Source of the DNA: Lachnospiraceae bacterium
GTDB lineage: Bacteria > Bacillota_A > Clostridia > Lachnospirales > Lachnospiraceae
Direction of reading: 5' to 3'
DNA: 38,394 bases
Assembly (NCBI GenBank): GCA_017464645.1
Contig: JAFTZF010000015.1
Coordinates: 1-38,394, forward strand
A program made the position numbers and the translations under genes. How positions within the stretch are numbered: the stretch's first letter is position 1; each line of letters begins with the position of its first letter. The notes beneath the pieces are model-generated. The model was not told the origin of the DNA. It saw only the letters and a list, made by a program, of their open reading frames with translations, and ran no database searches. Below, piece by piece: positions 16,926 to 24,034 of the stretch.

Positions 16926-17414
16926 TTATGAATTCTTAAAAATCCGGTCTCCGACTTTGCCTAAAGCCGCCAGCAAAATCAGTCCCAGCACTCCGCATCC
17001 AATGACTTCTCCGATACCTATAGTCAACATCAAAAACGGTATCGGCAGCTGCAGCCCGTATCCGTAATACAGTACAAAGGGTACGATCAGCACATTTGCC
17101 AAAATGGGCGGCAGCGGCGCCAGATACTTGCTCTTTTTCCGCAGCAGGTACGTTCCCACCGCTCCAAGCAATGTGGCAATACTTCCGCCGATCACATCCA
17201 GAACAATTCCTCCGCCAAGCATGTTTGCGATCAGGCATCCGATGAACAGCCCTGGAATGGCAGCCGGTGTAAAGAAGGGCAAAATGGTCAATGCCTCCGC
17301 CACCCGCACCTGGATCTCACCATAGCTGATGGGAGCAAATACCACGCAAAGCGCCACATAAATGGCCGCGATCATGGCTGCCTGGGTCATTAAGATAACT
17401 TTTTTGTTTCTCAT
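16926..17414 (-). CDS. queT: QueT, substrate-binding subunit of a queuosine-precursor ECF transporter
   Basis: Integral membrane S component that captures a queuosine precursor (preQ0/preQ1 or queuine) for uptake with the shared ECF energy module. The 162-residue protein has five to six hydrophobic segments, the family start MTQAAMIAAIYVAL and the glycine-rich region around FIGCLIANMLGGG. Length is standard for QueT. AAAGGAG precedes the ATG, and the leader contains a preQ1-type riboswitch, which supports the assignment. The ECF ATPases and T subunit are not in this window. Confidence 0.92.
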   Translation of the reverse strand: MRNKKVILMTQAAMIAAIYVALCVVFAPISYGEIQVRVAEALTILPFFTPAAIPGLFIGCLIANMLGGGIVLDVIGGSIATLLGAVGTYLLRKKSKYLAPLPPILANVLIVPFVLYYGYGLQLPIPFLMLTIGIGEVIGCGVLGLILLAALGKVGDRIFKNS

Positions 17415-17424
17415 ATTCAGTTTT

Positions 17425-17467
17425 CTCCTTTAGTTTTGTTTTAGGTCAGGAAGGTCTCGAACTGACC
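17425..17467 (-). ncRNA. Probable preQ1-I riboswitch in the queT leader
   Basis: On the minus strand GGTCAG and CTGACC form a stem around a 12-base loop that begins TTCGAG and ends in C right before the second strand, the position of the ligand-recognising cytosine in preQ1-I aptamers. An A-rich tail (TAAAACAAAACTAAAGGAG) follows, matching the class's A-rich tail and overlapping the ribosome binding site. Tail-to-loop pairing (CCTT with AAGG, or AG with CT) would hide the ribosome site. The location before queT agrees. The loop does not match the commonest consensus perfectly. Confidence 0.62.
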
Positions 17468-17488
17468 GTCTATTTTGCAAAAAGCAAA

Positions 17489-19060
17489 TTATTTTGCTTC
17501 CTCACTCTTCTCCTCGTGATATGCCTTCTCGGTATTTACACTCCAGATATTGGTCTTGTCGCTTCTTCCGCTGAGAATATTATCTACAGCTTCAAAGGAA
17601 GTTACCATGGAGTGGTCCATATTGTTGTAGCGGTGCTGACCGTTGCGGCCCACACAGTACAGGTTGTCAAAACCGTTCAGGTAATCAACCAGCTTATCGA
17701 TCTTGGCATAGGTATCAAAATATGCAGGATATGCTTTTTTCACCTTTTCCCGGTGGGAATCCAGAACTTCTTTGGCATCGGAGATCACGCCCATCTTGAT
17801 GAGTTCCTGAATACCCATCTGTACCCACTCTTCTTCGCTCATGTTCCAGTACCTGTCGCCCTCGTCACAGAAGTACTCCAGACCGATCCATACGGTGTTC
17901 TGGGGATCCTTTACCAGATAGGGAGACCAGTTGTTGAAAATCTGGATGCGGCCCAGCTTCACACCGGTGTCCTGCACATAGATCCAGCAGTCGGGAACAA
18001 TGTTGTTCAGAGTCTTTAACTCGGTCTCGTTTTTCAGATTCAGTTTATTTACCAGCAGACCCACGGTCACGAAATCACGGTAGGGAAGTCCTGCTGCAAT
18101 AGCAGCCACATCTGCGGGCACCTGCGGCATACCTGCCACCAGATCCTTCAGCGGCATGGAGGAGAAGATAATATCTCCCTCTACCGTATGCTTCCAGCCA
18201 TCCATCTCATACTCTACTGCAGTGATCTTATTTCCGTCTGTCTGGACACCCGTAACCTTGCAGCCCTTGCGGATCTCTCCGCCCATCTTCTCCACCTCTG
18301 CCGCAGCTGTCTCCCACAGCTGGCCGGGGCCATACTTGGGATAGTTGAACTCTTCGATCAGGGAAGTCTGCACCTTGCTCTTGTCCTGCTGCTTGTGGGG
18401 AACCAGCTTGGACAGGTTGTCCTTCAAAATACCCATAATGGACAGACCCTTGGTACGCTGAGCGCCCCAATCCGCAGAAATCTGACTGGGATGGCGGCCC
18501 CACAGCTTCTCAGTATATCCCTCAAAGAACATGGAGTACAGCTTCTTACCGAAGCAGTTGATGTAAAAATTCTCCAGAGAATCCTCCGGCTTCTTTGCCA
18601 CAGCTGACTTCAGATAACTGAAGCCTGCCACCATGGTCTGGGAAAAGCCCATGTTGCGGAAGGTCCGGGCATTCATCTTCACCGGATAATCAAAGAATTT
18701 CTTGTTATAGTAAATACGGGATACACGGTTTCTGGTTAACATAACTCTGTCCGCCTCATCCGGATCCGGTCCGCCCTCTGCCAGAGGCACGGTTCTGCCC
18801 AGAATCTTATCATCCATGGAAGGCTGTCCCTGCATGGGCATGATCTCATCCCACCAGTCGGTCACACGATCTACCTTGGAGAAGAATCTGTGTCCGCCGA
18901 TATCCATGCGGTTTCCATTATATTGAACAGTCCGGGAAATACCACCGATTTCCTGACTTTCCTCTAAGATCAGTACTTCATATTGGTCTGAACGCTTCAA
19001 AAGCTCATAGGCCGCTGTAACACCGGCGGGTCCTGCGCCGATAATCACTACTTTTTTCAT
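17489..19060 (-). CDS. FAD-dependent oxidoreductase, amine-oxidase/UDP-galactopyranose-mutase-like
   Basis: A 523-residue flavoprotein with the dinucleotide-binding motif GAGPAG at residues 8-13 and the second FAD motif [20 protein letters not shown]. The C-terminal [18 protein letters not shown] segment resembles the flavin-contacting end of UDP-galactopyranose mutase and related sugar-nucleotide flavoproteins. Similar proteins often sit in surface polysaccharide loci and are annotated as protoporphyrinogen-oxidase-like, without evidence of haem synthesis. The true substrate is unknown; a sugar or lipid-linked sugar is plausible. GCGAGG precedes the ATG. It is single, with its own promoter, and diverges from the lipid kinase. 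Confidence 0.75.
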   Translation of the reverse strand: MKKVVIIGAGPAGVTAAYELLKRSDQYEVLILEESQEIGGISRTVQYNGNRMDIGGHRFFSKVDRVTDWWDEIMPMQGQPSMDDKILGRTVPLAEGGPDPDEADRVMLTRNRVSRIYYNKKFFDYPVKMNARTFRNMGFSQTMVAGFSYLKSAVAKKPEDSLENFYINCFGKKLYSMFFEGYTEKLWGRHPSQISADWGAQRTKGLSIMGILKDNLSKLVPHKQQDKSKVQTSLIEEFNYPKYGPGQLWETAAAEVEKMGGEIRKGCKVTGVQTDGNKITAVEYEMDGWKHTVEGDIIFSSMPLKDLVAGMPQVPADVAAIAAGLPYRDFVTVGLLVNKLNLKNETELKTLNNIVPDCWIYVQDTGVKLGRIQIFNNWSPYLVKDPQNTVWIGLEYFCDEGDRYWNMSEEEWVQMGIQELIKMGVISDAKEVLDSHREKVKKAYPAYFDTYAKIDKLVDYLNGFDNLYCVGRNGQHRYNNMDHSMVTSFEAVDNILSGRSDKTNIWSVNTEKAYHEEKSEEAK

Positions 19061-19086
19061 GAAAAACCTCGCTGTTTTTTCTTTTT

Positions 19087-19115
19087 ATTGTACACCCAAA
19101 TAATCGGATAGTCAA
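19087..19115 (-). promoter_or_regulatory. Promoter of the FAD oxidoreductase
   Basis: On the minus strand TTGACT, 17 bases and TACAAT, a near-consensus housekeeping promoter 27 bases before the ATG. It lies back-to-back with the lipid-kinase promoter, whose -35 begins only 14 bases away, so the two polymerases could interfere. Confidence 0.85.
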
Positions 19116-19128
19116 CGAAAGTATTTGC

Positions 19129-19157
19129 TTGTACTTTCCTGCGGTGGGTGTTATAAT
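19129..19157 (+). promoter_or_regulatory. Promoter of the lipid kinase
   Basis: TTGTAC, 17 bases, TATAAT, a near-consensus promoter on the plus strand about 64 bases before the ATG at 19222. Confidence 0.85.
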
Positions 19158-19221
19158 TATTACAGAATTATTACAAGCTTTATGAGCATGTTCCAATATA
19201 TCGTACCGAAGAGAGGTTGCC

Positions 19222-20154
19222 ATGTATTATTTTATTGTAAATCCCAGTTCCCGCTCCGGGAAAGGTTTAAAAGTCTGGCAGCAGGTAGAGGCCGAGTTGG
19301 AGGCCGCCGCTACAGAATATCGCGTATTTTTCACAGCCCACACCCATCATGCCACAGAGCTGGCCCGGGAGATCAGTTCCCAAAAAGGCCACCATACCAT
19401 CGTGGCTCTGGGCGGTGACGGCACTGTCAATGAAGTGGTCAACGGTATTCAGGATTTTGACAGGGTTACCTTTGCCTACATCCCCACCGGATCCAGCAAT
19501 GACTTTGCCCGCAGCTTAGGGCTTCCTGCAACTCCGGCAGAGGCTGTAGCCAATATTCTGCAGCCCACCTATTATGCCAAGCTGGATCTGGGACAGTTGA
19601 CCTGCCCGGACCGGACACTTTTATTTGCAGTCAGCTGCGGCATGGGCTTTGATGCAGCTGTGTGCCACGATGCCATGGGTTCCAAATTTAAAAAAGTGCT
19701 GAATAAGCTGCATCTTGGCAAGCTGACCTATGTAGCCATTGCTCTGCATCAGCTTCTCACACTGCCCGCCCACCCCATTACGGTGACCATTGATCAGAAA
19801 AAGAAAATCTCTCTGCCCAGGGCCTTTTTTGTGGCTGCCATGAACTGTCCCTATGAAGGCGGCGGCCTGAAGATGTGCCCCAAAGCCAGTCCTTCTGACG
19901 GGCATCTGGACATCTGTGCTGTGCGACACCTGAACAAGTTTCTTCTGGCAATGATCCTGCCTACCGCCTACTTCGGTAAACATGTCCTGTTCCGCCGCTG
20001 GGTGCACATTGATAAAGGCACCTCTATCCGGATGGAAACTCCCCGCCCGCTGCCCATTCATGCAGACGGTGAGCCCTGCGGTCTCCAGACCAGCATGACC
20101 ATCCGCTGCCTGCCGGGGAAACTGAAGATCATTACCGGAAAACAAAAAATGTAA
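19222..20154 (+). CDS. Diacylglycerol/sphingosine-kinase family lipid kinase (YegS/DgkB type)
   Basis: Soluble lipid kinase that phosphorylates diacylglycerol or a similar lipid, recycling lipid released by envelope polymer synthesis. The 310-residue protein has the nucleotide-binding VALGGDGTVNEVVNG at about 61-75, the PTGSSNDFA loop at about 92-100, and the later conserved GGGLKMCPKASPSDG segment. AGAGAGG precedes the ATG. It is followed 112 bases later by a PAP2 phosphatase on the same strand, a natural partner for phosphatidate turnover. The exact lipid substrate cannot be read from sequence. Confidence 0.9.
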   Translation: MYYFIVNPSSRSGKGLKVWQQVEAELEAAATEYRVFFTAHTHHATELAREISSQKGHHTIVALGGDGTVNEVVNGIQDFDRVTFAYIPTGSSNDFARSLGLPATPAEAVANILQPTYYAKLDLGQLTCPDRTLLFAVSCGMGFDAAVCHDAMGSKFKKVLNKLHLGKLTYVAIALHQLLTLPAHPITVTIDQKKKISLPRAFFVAAMNCPYEGGGLKMCPKASPSDGHLDICAVRHLNKFLLAMILPTAYFGKHVLFRRWVHIDKGTSIRMETPRPLPIHADGEPCGLQTSMTIRCLPGKLKIITGKQKM

Positions 20155-20194
20155 GTTGTTGGTATGTTTTCTAAATATTTTCTTAAAATATTAG

Positions 20195-20211
20195 AAAGCA
20201 CATTGTGCTTT
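20195..20211. promoter_or_regulatory. 17-bp perfect palindrome over the PAP2 promoter
   Basis: AAAGCACA-T-TGTGCTTT, perfectly symmetrical about one central base, covering the -35 box of the PAP2 promoter. An AT-rich imperfect inverted repeat lies immediately upstream (about 20168-20197). A repressor site is a plausible reading; the binding protein is unknown. Confidence 0.5.
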
Positions 20212-20231
20212 AAAAATTCCTGTGCTATACT
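20203..20231 (+). promoter_or_regulatory. Promoter of the PAP2 phosphatase
   Basis: TTGTGC, 17 bases, TATACT on the plus strand, 35 bases before the ATG. The -35 lies inside the palindrome 20195-20211. Confidence 0.75.
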
Positions 20232-20266
20232 CCGTGTAGTCCAAAAAATAGAAGGTAGTTGAGTCC

Positions 20267-20944
20267 ATGAAACAATTTTTTCGGACACACCGGCACATGT
20301 GGGTGGCTCTTTACGCACTGATCTACCTGCCCTGGTTTTTCTGGCTGGAAAGCCGGGCCAACGAGCCCTATCACATTATCTATACACCCATTGATGATAA
20401 GATTCCTTTTATAGAATATTTCATTGTTCCTTATTTTCTCTGGTTTGTGTATATTGCCGCTGTGTTCCTTTATCTTTTCTTCAAAAGCAAAAAAGAATTT
20501 TACAAATATACCATATTCCTGTTCACGGGAATGACGCTCTTCCTCATCATATCTACCATTTGGCCAAACGGACATCTGCTGCGGCCCACAGAGTTTGAGC
20601 GAGACAATATTTTTATCCACCTGGTACGGTTCCTCTATCAGGCTGATACCTCCACCAATATTTTCCCCAGCATCCATGTGTTTAACTCCGTGGGCGCTCA
20701 TATGGCAGTATTGAACAACCAAGAGCTACGGGAAAATCCCTGGATTCGTCATGGTTCCTTTATTTTGATGGTTTCCATCATTCTGTCCACCGTGTTTTTG
20801 AGACAGCACTCCATACTGGATTCCATCGCCGGCATATTGCTGGGCCTTGTTATGGACCAGCTGGTGTATCACGTGGACTACGAAGCCCTCCGGATGCGCA
20901 GCCGCGCCCGGCAGAAGCGTTCCAAGAAAAAGATTGCGTTTTAG
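20267..20944 (+). CDS. PAP2 family membrane phosphatase
   Basis: Membrane phosphatase likely acting on phosphatidic acid, an undecaprenyl pyrophosphate-like lipid or inositol lipid. The 225-residue protein has about five to six hydrophobic segments. The conserved PAP2 motifs are seen as PSIHVFNS (near 148-155) and LRQHSILDSIAG (near 182-193), the latter with the catalytic histidine and aspartate. The C-terminus is strongly basic (RMRSRARQKRSKKK). GAAGGTAG precedes the ATG. It follows the lipid kinase on the same strand but has its own promoter. Substrate cannot be set from sequence. Confidence 0.85.
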   Translation: MKQFFRTHRHMWVALYALIYLPWFFWLESRANEPYHIIYTPIDDKIPFIEYFIVPYFLWFVYIAAVFLYLFFKSKKEFYKYTIFLFTGMTLFLIISTIWPNGHLLRPTEFERDNIFIHLVRFLYQADTSTNIFPSIHVFNSVGAHMAVLNNQELRENPWIRHGSFILMVSIILSTVFLRQHSILDSIAGILLGLVMDQLVYHVDYEALRMRSRARQKRSKKKIAF

Positions 20945-20985
20945 AACATTTGCTTAAAGTATTAAGGGGCAGGGAGTTCCGTAAT

Positions 20986-21186
20986 TGATATGCTCCCCGT
21001 AGAGTAGACACTCGAAATAACAAAAATTTCTAGACTACACTATGGGGAGTATTTTTATGGGACGAAGCAGATTTGCACCTGAAGAGAGAATTGCAGCCGT
21101 AGAAGACTATCTGACAGGAAAAATTGGAAGGACAGCAGTTACACAAAAGCTAGGAATCGTGGATATCACATTTCAGACATGGGTAC
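20986..21186 (+). mobile_element. 5' remnant of an IS3-family insertion sequence
   Basis: The left end appears to start TGATATGCTCCCC with AGTAGACAC shortly after, resembling IS3-type terminal repeats. Inside it, CTCCCCGTAGAGTAG (20993-21007) and CTACACTATGGGGAG (21035-21049) form a 13-of-15 inverted repeat around a 27-base loop. The start of an orfA transposase gene follows and breaks off near 21186. The orfB part and the right end are missing, so it is a dead fragment. Confidence 0.65.
20993..21049 (+). repeat. Inverted repeat ahead of the transposase fragment
   Basis: Arms CTCCCCGTAGAGTAG and CTACACTATGGGGAG pair at 13 of 15 positions and end eight bases before the transposase ATG. Transcripts entering from the PAP2 gene would fold this stem next to the transposase start, a known way for insertion sequences to limit transposase made from outside promoters; that role is inferred here. 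Confidence 0.6.
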
Positions 21187-21209
21187 GGATTCCTTACTCT
21201 CCCCAATAA
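21057..21209 (+). pseudogene. Truncated IS3-family transposase orfA (helix-turn-helix part)
   Basis: A 50-codon frame starting MGRSRFAPEERIAAVEDY, with TAVTQKLGI and TFQTWVR, matching the N-terminal helix-turn-helix of IS3-family OrfA proteins (normally about 90-170 residues). After TWVR the frame enters the toxin's 3' end in antisense and stops at 21209. The remaining OrfA, the leucine zipper and OrfB are gone. It cannot transpose. Confidence 0.75.
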
Positions 21210-21415
21210 TCAATCGTTTCCTGCGGTGTTGTATTAACTCCAAACATCCTTTTTACCAATGGACCTTTCTGCTCATTATCCACAAGACCTCGAATCGCAC
21301 CGGTAATACTTCCAACTATTTCTTTCGCCTTCTTGCTTCCATATTGCAATAATATGGCTCTATTGACAGCACGGAGCTTATCCGCTGCATCAGGAGTATA
21401 TTTTACTTTCTTCAA
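21194..21415 (-). pseudogene. RelE/ParE-type toxin, C-terminally truncated
   Basis: The first 58 residues (MKKVKYTPDAADKLRAV through GPLVKRMFGV) match the N-terminal two thirds of RelE/ParE-superfamily toxins in Firmicutes, which inhibit translation or gyrase. Those are normally about 90-105 residues and end in a core strand with conserved tyrosine, arginine and histidine residues. Here the protein is 73 residues and after MFGV runs into a short tail (NTTPQETIDYWGE) that is not the family's ending. The tail ends where the transposase fragment begins, so the C-terminus was probably lost in a rearrangement. It overlaps the antitoxin stop by four bases. Probably inactive. Confidence 0.65.
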
Positions 21416-21624
21416 TCCAACACCCCAAATTCCCTTTCAAGGTCGTCAGCATCTATCCAACCTTCTCTATCTGCACGTTCCTCTGCCCTCTTTAAATCCA
21501 TCATAAGCATAGCTATTGCCTGCTCTCTAAGAGCTTCCTTGCTATTCTGTGTAACAAAAAAAGATAACCCTTCTACGTTGATAGATTGCCGGATAAAGGT
21601 ATTAAATGCATCTGTCAATGTCAT
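21412..21624 (-). pseudogene. RelB/DinJ-type antitoxin lacking its DNA-binding N-terminus
   Basis: The 70-residue product begins MTLTDAFNTFIRQSI, which in RelB/DinJ antitoxins is an internal segment (usually about residue 25 onward). The ribbon-helix-helix strand that binds DNA is missing. The C-terminal half (LKRAEERADREGWIDADD) is kept, which in relatives contacts the toxin. Upstream in this frame there is no start codon before a TGA. A strong AAGGAG serves instead an ATG at 21636-21638 that opens a 5-codon frame ending in TGA overlapping this ATG (ATGA), so re-initiation could still make the short protein. Confidence 0.6.
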
Positions 21625-21638
21625 TCCTGTTCTACCAT
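21621..21638 (-). other. Five-codon mini frame in front of the antitoxin remnant
   Basis: ATG-GTA-GAA-CAG-GAA-TGA on the minus strand, with AAGGAG at nine bases before it. Its stop overlaps the antitoxin ATG as ATGA. It is most simply the leftover start of the full antitoxin after an out-of-frame deletion, though it could now couple translation to the shortened frame. Confidence 0.4.
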
Positions 21639-21721
21639 AGTAATCGTCTCCTTTTCCTACATTGTATCAAAGAATTTTTCTCTTGACGAATGTGCAATTT
21701 ATAAAAGCAAAAAAATCCAAG

Positions 21722-21750
21722 AAAAAAAGAGAGAAGCGTTAACTTCTCTC
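21722..21750 (-). terminator. Terminator of the glf-glycosyltransferase unit
   Basis: On the minus strand GAGAGAAG and CTTCTCTC form a perfect 8-bp stem around TTAACG, followed by a run of seven T. It lies 30 bases after the glycosyltransferase stop. Confidence 0.88.
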
Positions 21751-21779
21751 AATTCTCTTGCCGCGCAATACTCGTCCTC

Positions 21780-22805
21780 TTAATTAAATCCCACAAACCG
21801 ATTAGCCAGCTTGTAAGCCATCTCGGAAATCTTGCGTCCTGTGCGGCCGGGCAGATTCATGCTGCGGCCCAAAACGCCCCACTTCAGCTGATAGTACACT
21901 CTGGGATCTCTTTTTTTCAGATATTTCCAGAGCTCGTACTTCTTCTTGAGGTTCTCCTCTGTGCCGGAACGAATGGCAAGGATGGAAGAAACCACCATGA
22001 TAATTTCCAAATAATTCTTCATATAATGGCGCAGCTTCCGGCTGGGAATGGCTTTCACATCGGAAAGCTTGTAATCGTCAATCATGATATAGTTTACCTT
22101 TAGCTGCTGGTCGATGCGGCTGATCATAATCCGCTCATTGACAGACTGATCCGCCCGTCCGATGTAGTACCGGTAAAAGTTCACATCCATGTAATACAAG
22201 TGCTTCACATAGGGCAGCGGATGGTACACAAAAATGTTATCCACATAGAAGGTGTGCCTGGGTAACTGCAGCTTGCATTCCCGCAGAAGCCTGGTCCGGT
22301 AAATCACGGAATGCATCAAAACATACTGGCCCTTCATCAAAAACCGCACATCATCCCAGGTGAAGATCCGGTTCTGAGGAAAGGCACTTCTGTAACGCAT
22401 GACTTTCTTGCGCTTCTGGCCTTCCTTTTCATACACGAAGTTGCTGATGAACATATCCACCATGGTCTGGCCGCCGGACAGCTCTGCCAGCTTCTTTAAA
22501 ATCGCTTTATAGGCCGAGGGATTTACCCAGTCATCGCTGTCCACCACTTTGAAATACAGGCCGGTAGCATTGCGAAGACCTGCATTTACCGCTTCACCGT
22601 GGCCGCCGTTTTCCTGATGCACTGCTTTTACAATGCCGGGATATTTGGCTGCGTACTCATCTGCAATGACCGCTGTATCGTCTTTGGAGCCATCATCCAC
22701 AATGATGATCTCCACCTCATCGCCGCCGGGAAGCAGTGATTCCACGCAGTTTCTCATGTAATCCTGTGAATTATAGCAGGGAATTGCAATCGATAATAAT
22801 TTCAT
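21780..22805 (-). CDS. Family 2 glycosyltransferase next to glf
   Basis: A 341-residue GT-A enzyme with SIAIPCYNSQDYM at the start, DDGS at 37-40, NGGHGEAVNAG near 67-76 and DSDD at 89-92. The context of UDP-galactopyranose mutase just upstream suggests it may use UDP-galactofuranose, but this cannot be verified from sequence, and relatives with this start use various sugars. ATG at 22805 follows AAGGAGG; the longer reading from 22838 adds 11 residues without family support. The C-terminus is basic. It closes the transcript before the terminator at 21722-21750. Confidence 0.88.
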   Translation of the reverse strand: MKLLSIAIPCYNSQDYMRNCVESLLPGGDEVEIIIVDDGSKDDTAVIADEYAAKYPGIVKAVHQENGGHGEAVNAGLRNATGLYFKVVDSDDWVNPSAYKAILKKLAELSGGQTMVDMFISNFVYEKEGQKRKKVMRYRSAFPQNRIFTWDDVRFLMKGQYVLMHSVIYRTRLLRECKLQLPRHTFYVDNIFVYHPLPYVKHLYYMDVNFYRYYIGRADQSVNERIMISRIDQQLKVNYIMIDDYKLSDVKAIPSRKLRHYMKNYLEIIMVVSSILAIRSGTEENLKKKYELWKYLKKRDPRVYYQLKWGVLGRSMNLPGRTGRKISEMAYKLANRFVGFN

Positions 22806-22847
22806 CTGGTCCTCCTTATCCCTTCTGACGGATGCCAACGGCTGCTT

Positions 22848-23993
22848 CTATGCCAGGCTCCGGGCAAGAGCCAGGGCGCGGGCTGCCATCGCATCAATAT
22901 TATAATACTTATATTCAGCCAAACGACCCAGCAGGTGGAAATTCTTCATTTTGCCTGCCAAAGCCGTATATTTTTCGTAAAGTGCCTGATTCTCCGGATT
23001 CTGGATGGCATAATAGGGGATCTCTCCCTCTGCTCCCGTATAGGCAAATGGATACTCCTTCACAATGGTGGTATCCGGTGCCTGCTGGCCCGTCAGATAT
23101 TTAAACTCGGTGATCCGGGTAAAGTCCTCGCTGACCGTATAATTCACTACGCTGTGGCCCTGATAATCCGGCTGGTCGTAATGCTCGAAATCAAAGCGCA
23201 GGGTCCGATAGGGCAGGCGTCCGTAGCAGCAGTCAAAGAGCTCATCCACGGGACCTGTATAGATCACAGTGCCTGCGAAGGGCTCGCCCCACAGCCTCAC
23301 ACTGCCGTCCTCTTTGGAAAACTCCAGCGCATCCGAAGCCTCCACGCCGGTCTTTACGGTAATACCCGGGTGATCCAAAATCTTTTCAAACATGGGGGTA
23401 TAGCCCTCCAGAGGCATGCCCTGATATTTATCTCCGAAATACCGGTTATCATAGGAAATTACCACCGGCACGCGGCCTGTCACTGCCGGGTCAATATCCT
23501 CCGGCTTCTGGCCCCACTGCTTCATAGTATAGCGCAGGAAAATATTTTCATACACATAATCTGCAATGGCCTGGATCTCCGTATCCTCATGCTGGCGCAG
23601 CTTCAGAATGGGCACCCGGGCACCAAAGCCGTAGGCCTCCACCAGCTTCTGCTCCAGAACTGCTCCCTTTTCTTCTCCGTAGACCTGCTTTAAGGTGTTC
23701 AGGTTAAAGGGCACAGGAATCAGCCGGTCTCCCACCCGGGCCACCACCTCATGTCCAAAAGCATACCAGTCCGTAAACCGGGACAGCCACTCATAGACCT
23801 CCTCATCATTGGTATGGAAAATGTGGGGGCCGTACTTGTGGATAAGGATCCCGTAGTCATCCTTCTCATCATAGCAGTTGCCGCCAATATGATCCTTCTT
23901 CTCCAGGACCAGCACCTGTTTTCCCTGTTCTTCTGCCAGACATCTGGCTGCTACCGCACCGGCCACACCGGAGCCGATCACAACTACATCCAT
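22848..23993 (-). CDS. glf: UDP-galactopyranose mutase
   Basis: Flavoenzyme converting UDP-galactopyranose to UDP-galactofuranose for surface glycans. The 381-residue protein has GSGVAG at residues 7-12, IGGNCYDE in the FAD-binding region, the family signature KYGPHIFHTND, and the C-terminal HLLGRLAEYKYYNIDAM segment that binds flavin. Length is normal. AAGGAG precedes the ATG. It starts 41 bases after mutY and is followed by a glycosyltransferase 42 bases later, so glf and that enzyme are likely co-expressed. Confidence 0.95.
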   Translation of the reverse strand: MDVVVIGSGVAGAVAARCLAEEQGKQVLVLEKKDHIGGNCYDEKDDYGILIHKYGPHIFHTNDEEVYEWLSRFTDWYAFGHEVVARVGDRLIPVPFNLNTLKQVYGEEKGAVLEQKLVEAYGFGARVPILKLRQHEDTEIQAIADYVYENIFLRYTMKQWGQKPEDIDPAVTGRVPVVISYDNRYFGDKYQGMPLEGYTPMFEKILDHPGITVKTGVEASDALEFSKEDGSVRLWGEPFAGTVIYTGPVDELFDCCYGRLPYRTLRFDFEHYDQPDYQGHSVVNYTVSEDFTRITEFKYLTGQQAPDTTIVKEYPFAYTGAEGEIPYYAIQNPENQALYEKYTALAGKMKNFHLLGRLAEYKYYNIDAMAARALALARSLA

Positions 23994-24034
23994 AATATTC
24001 TCCTTGTTTTTTCTCCTATAAATCTGTCTGTAAC

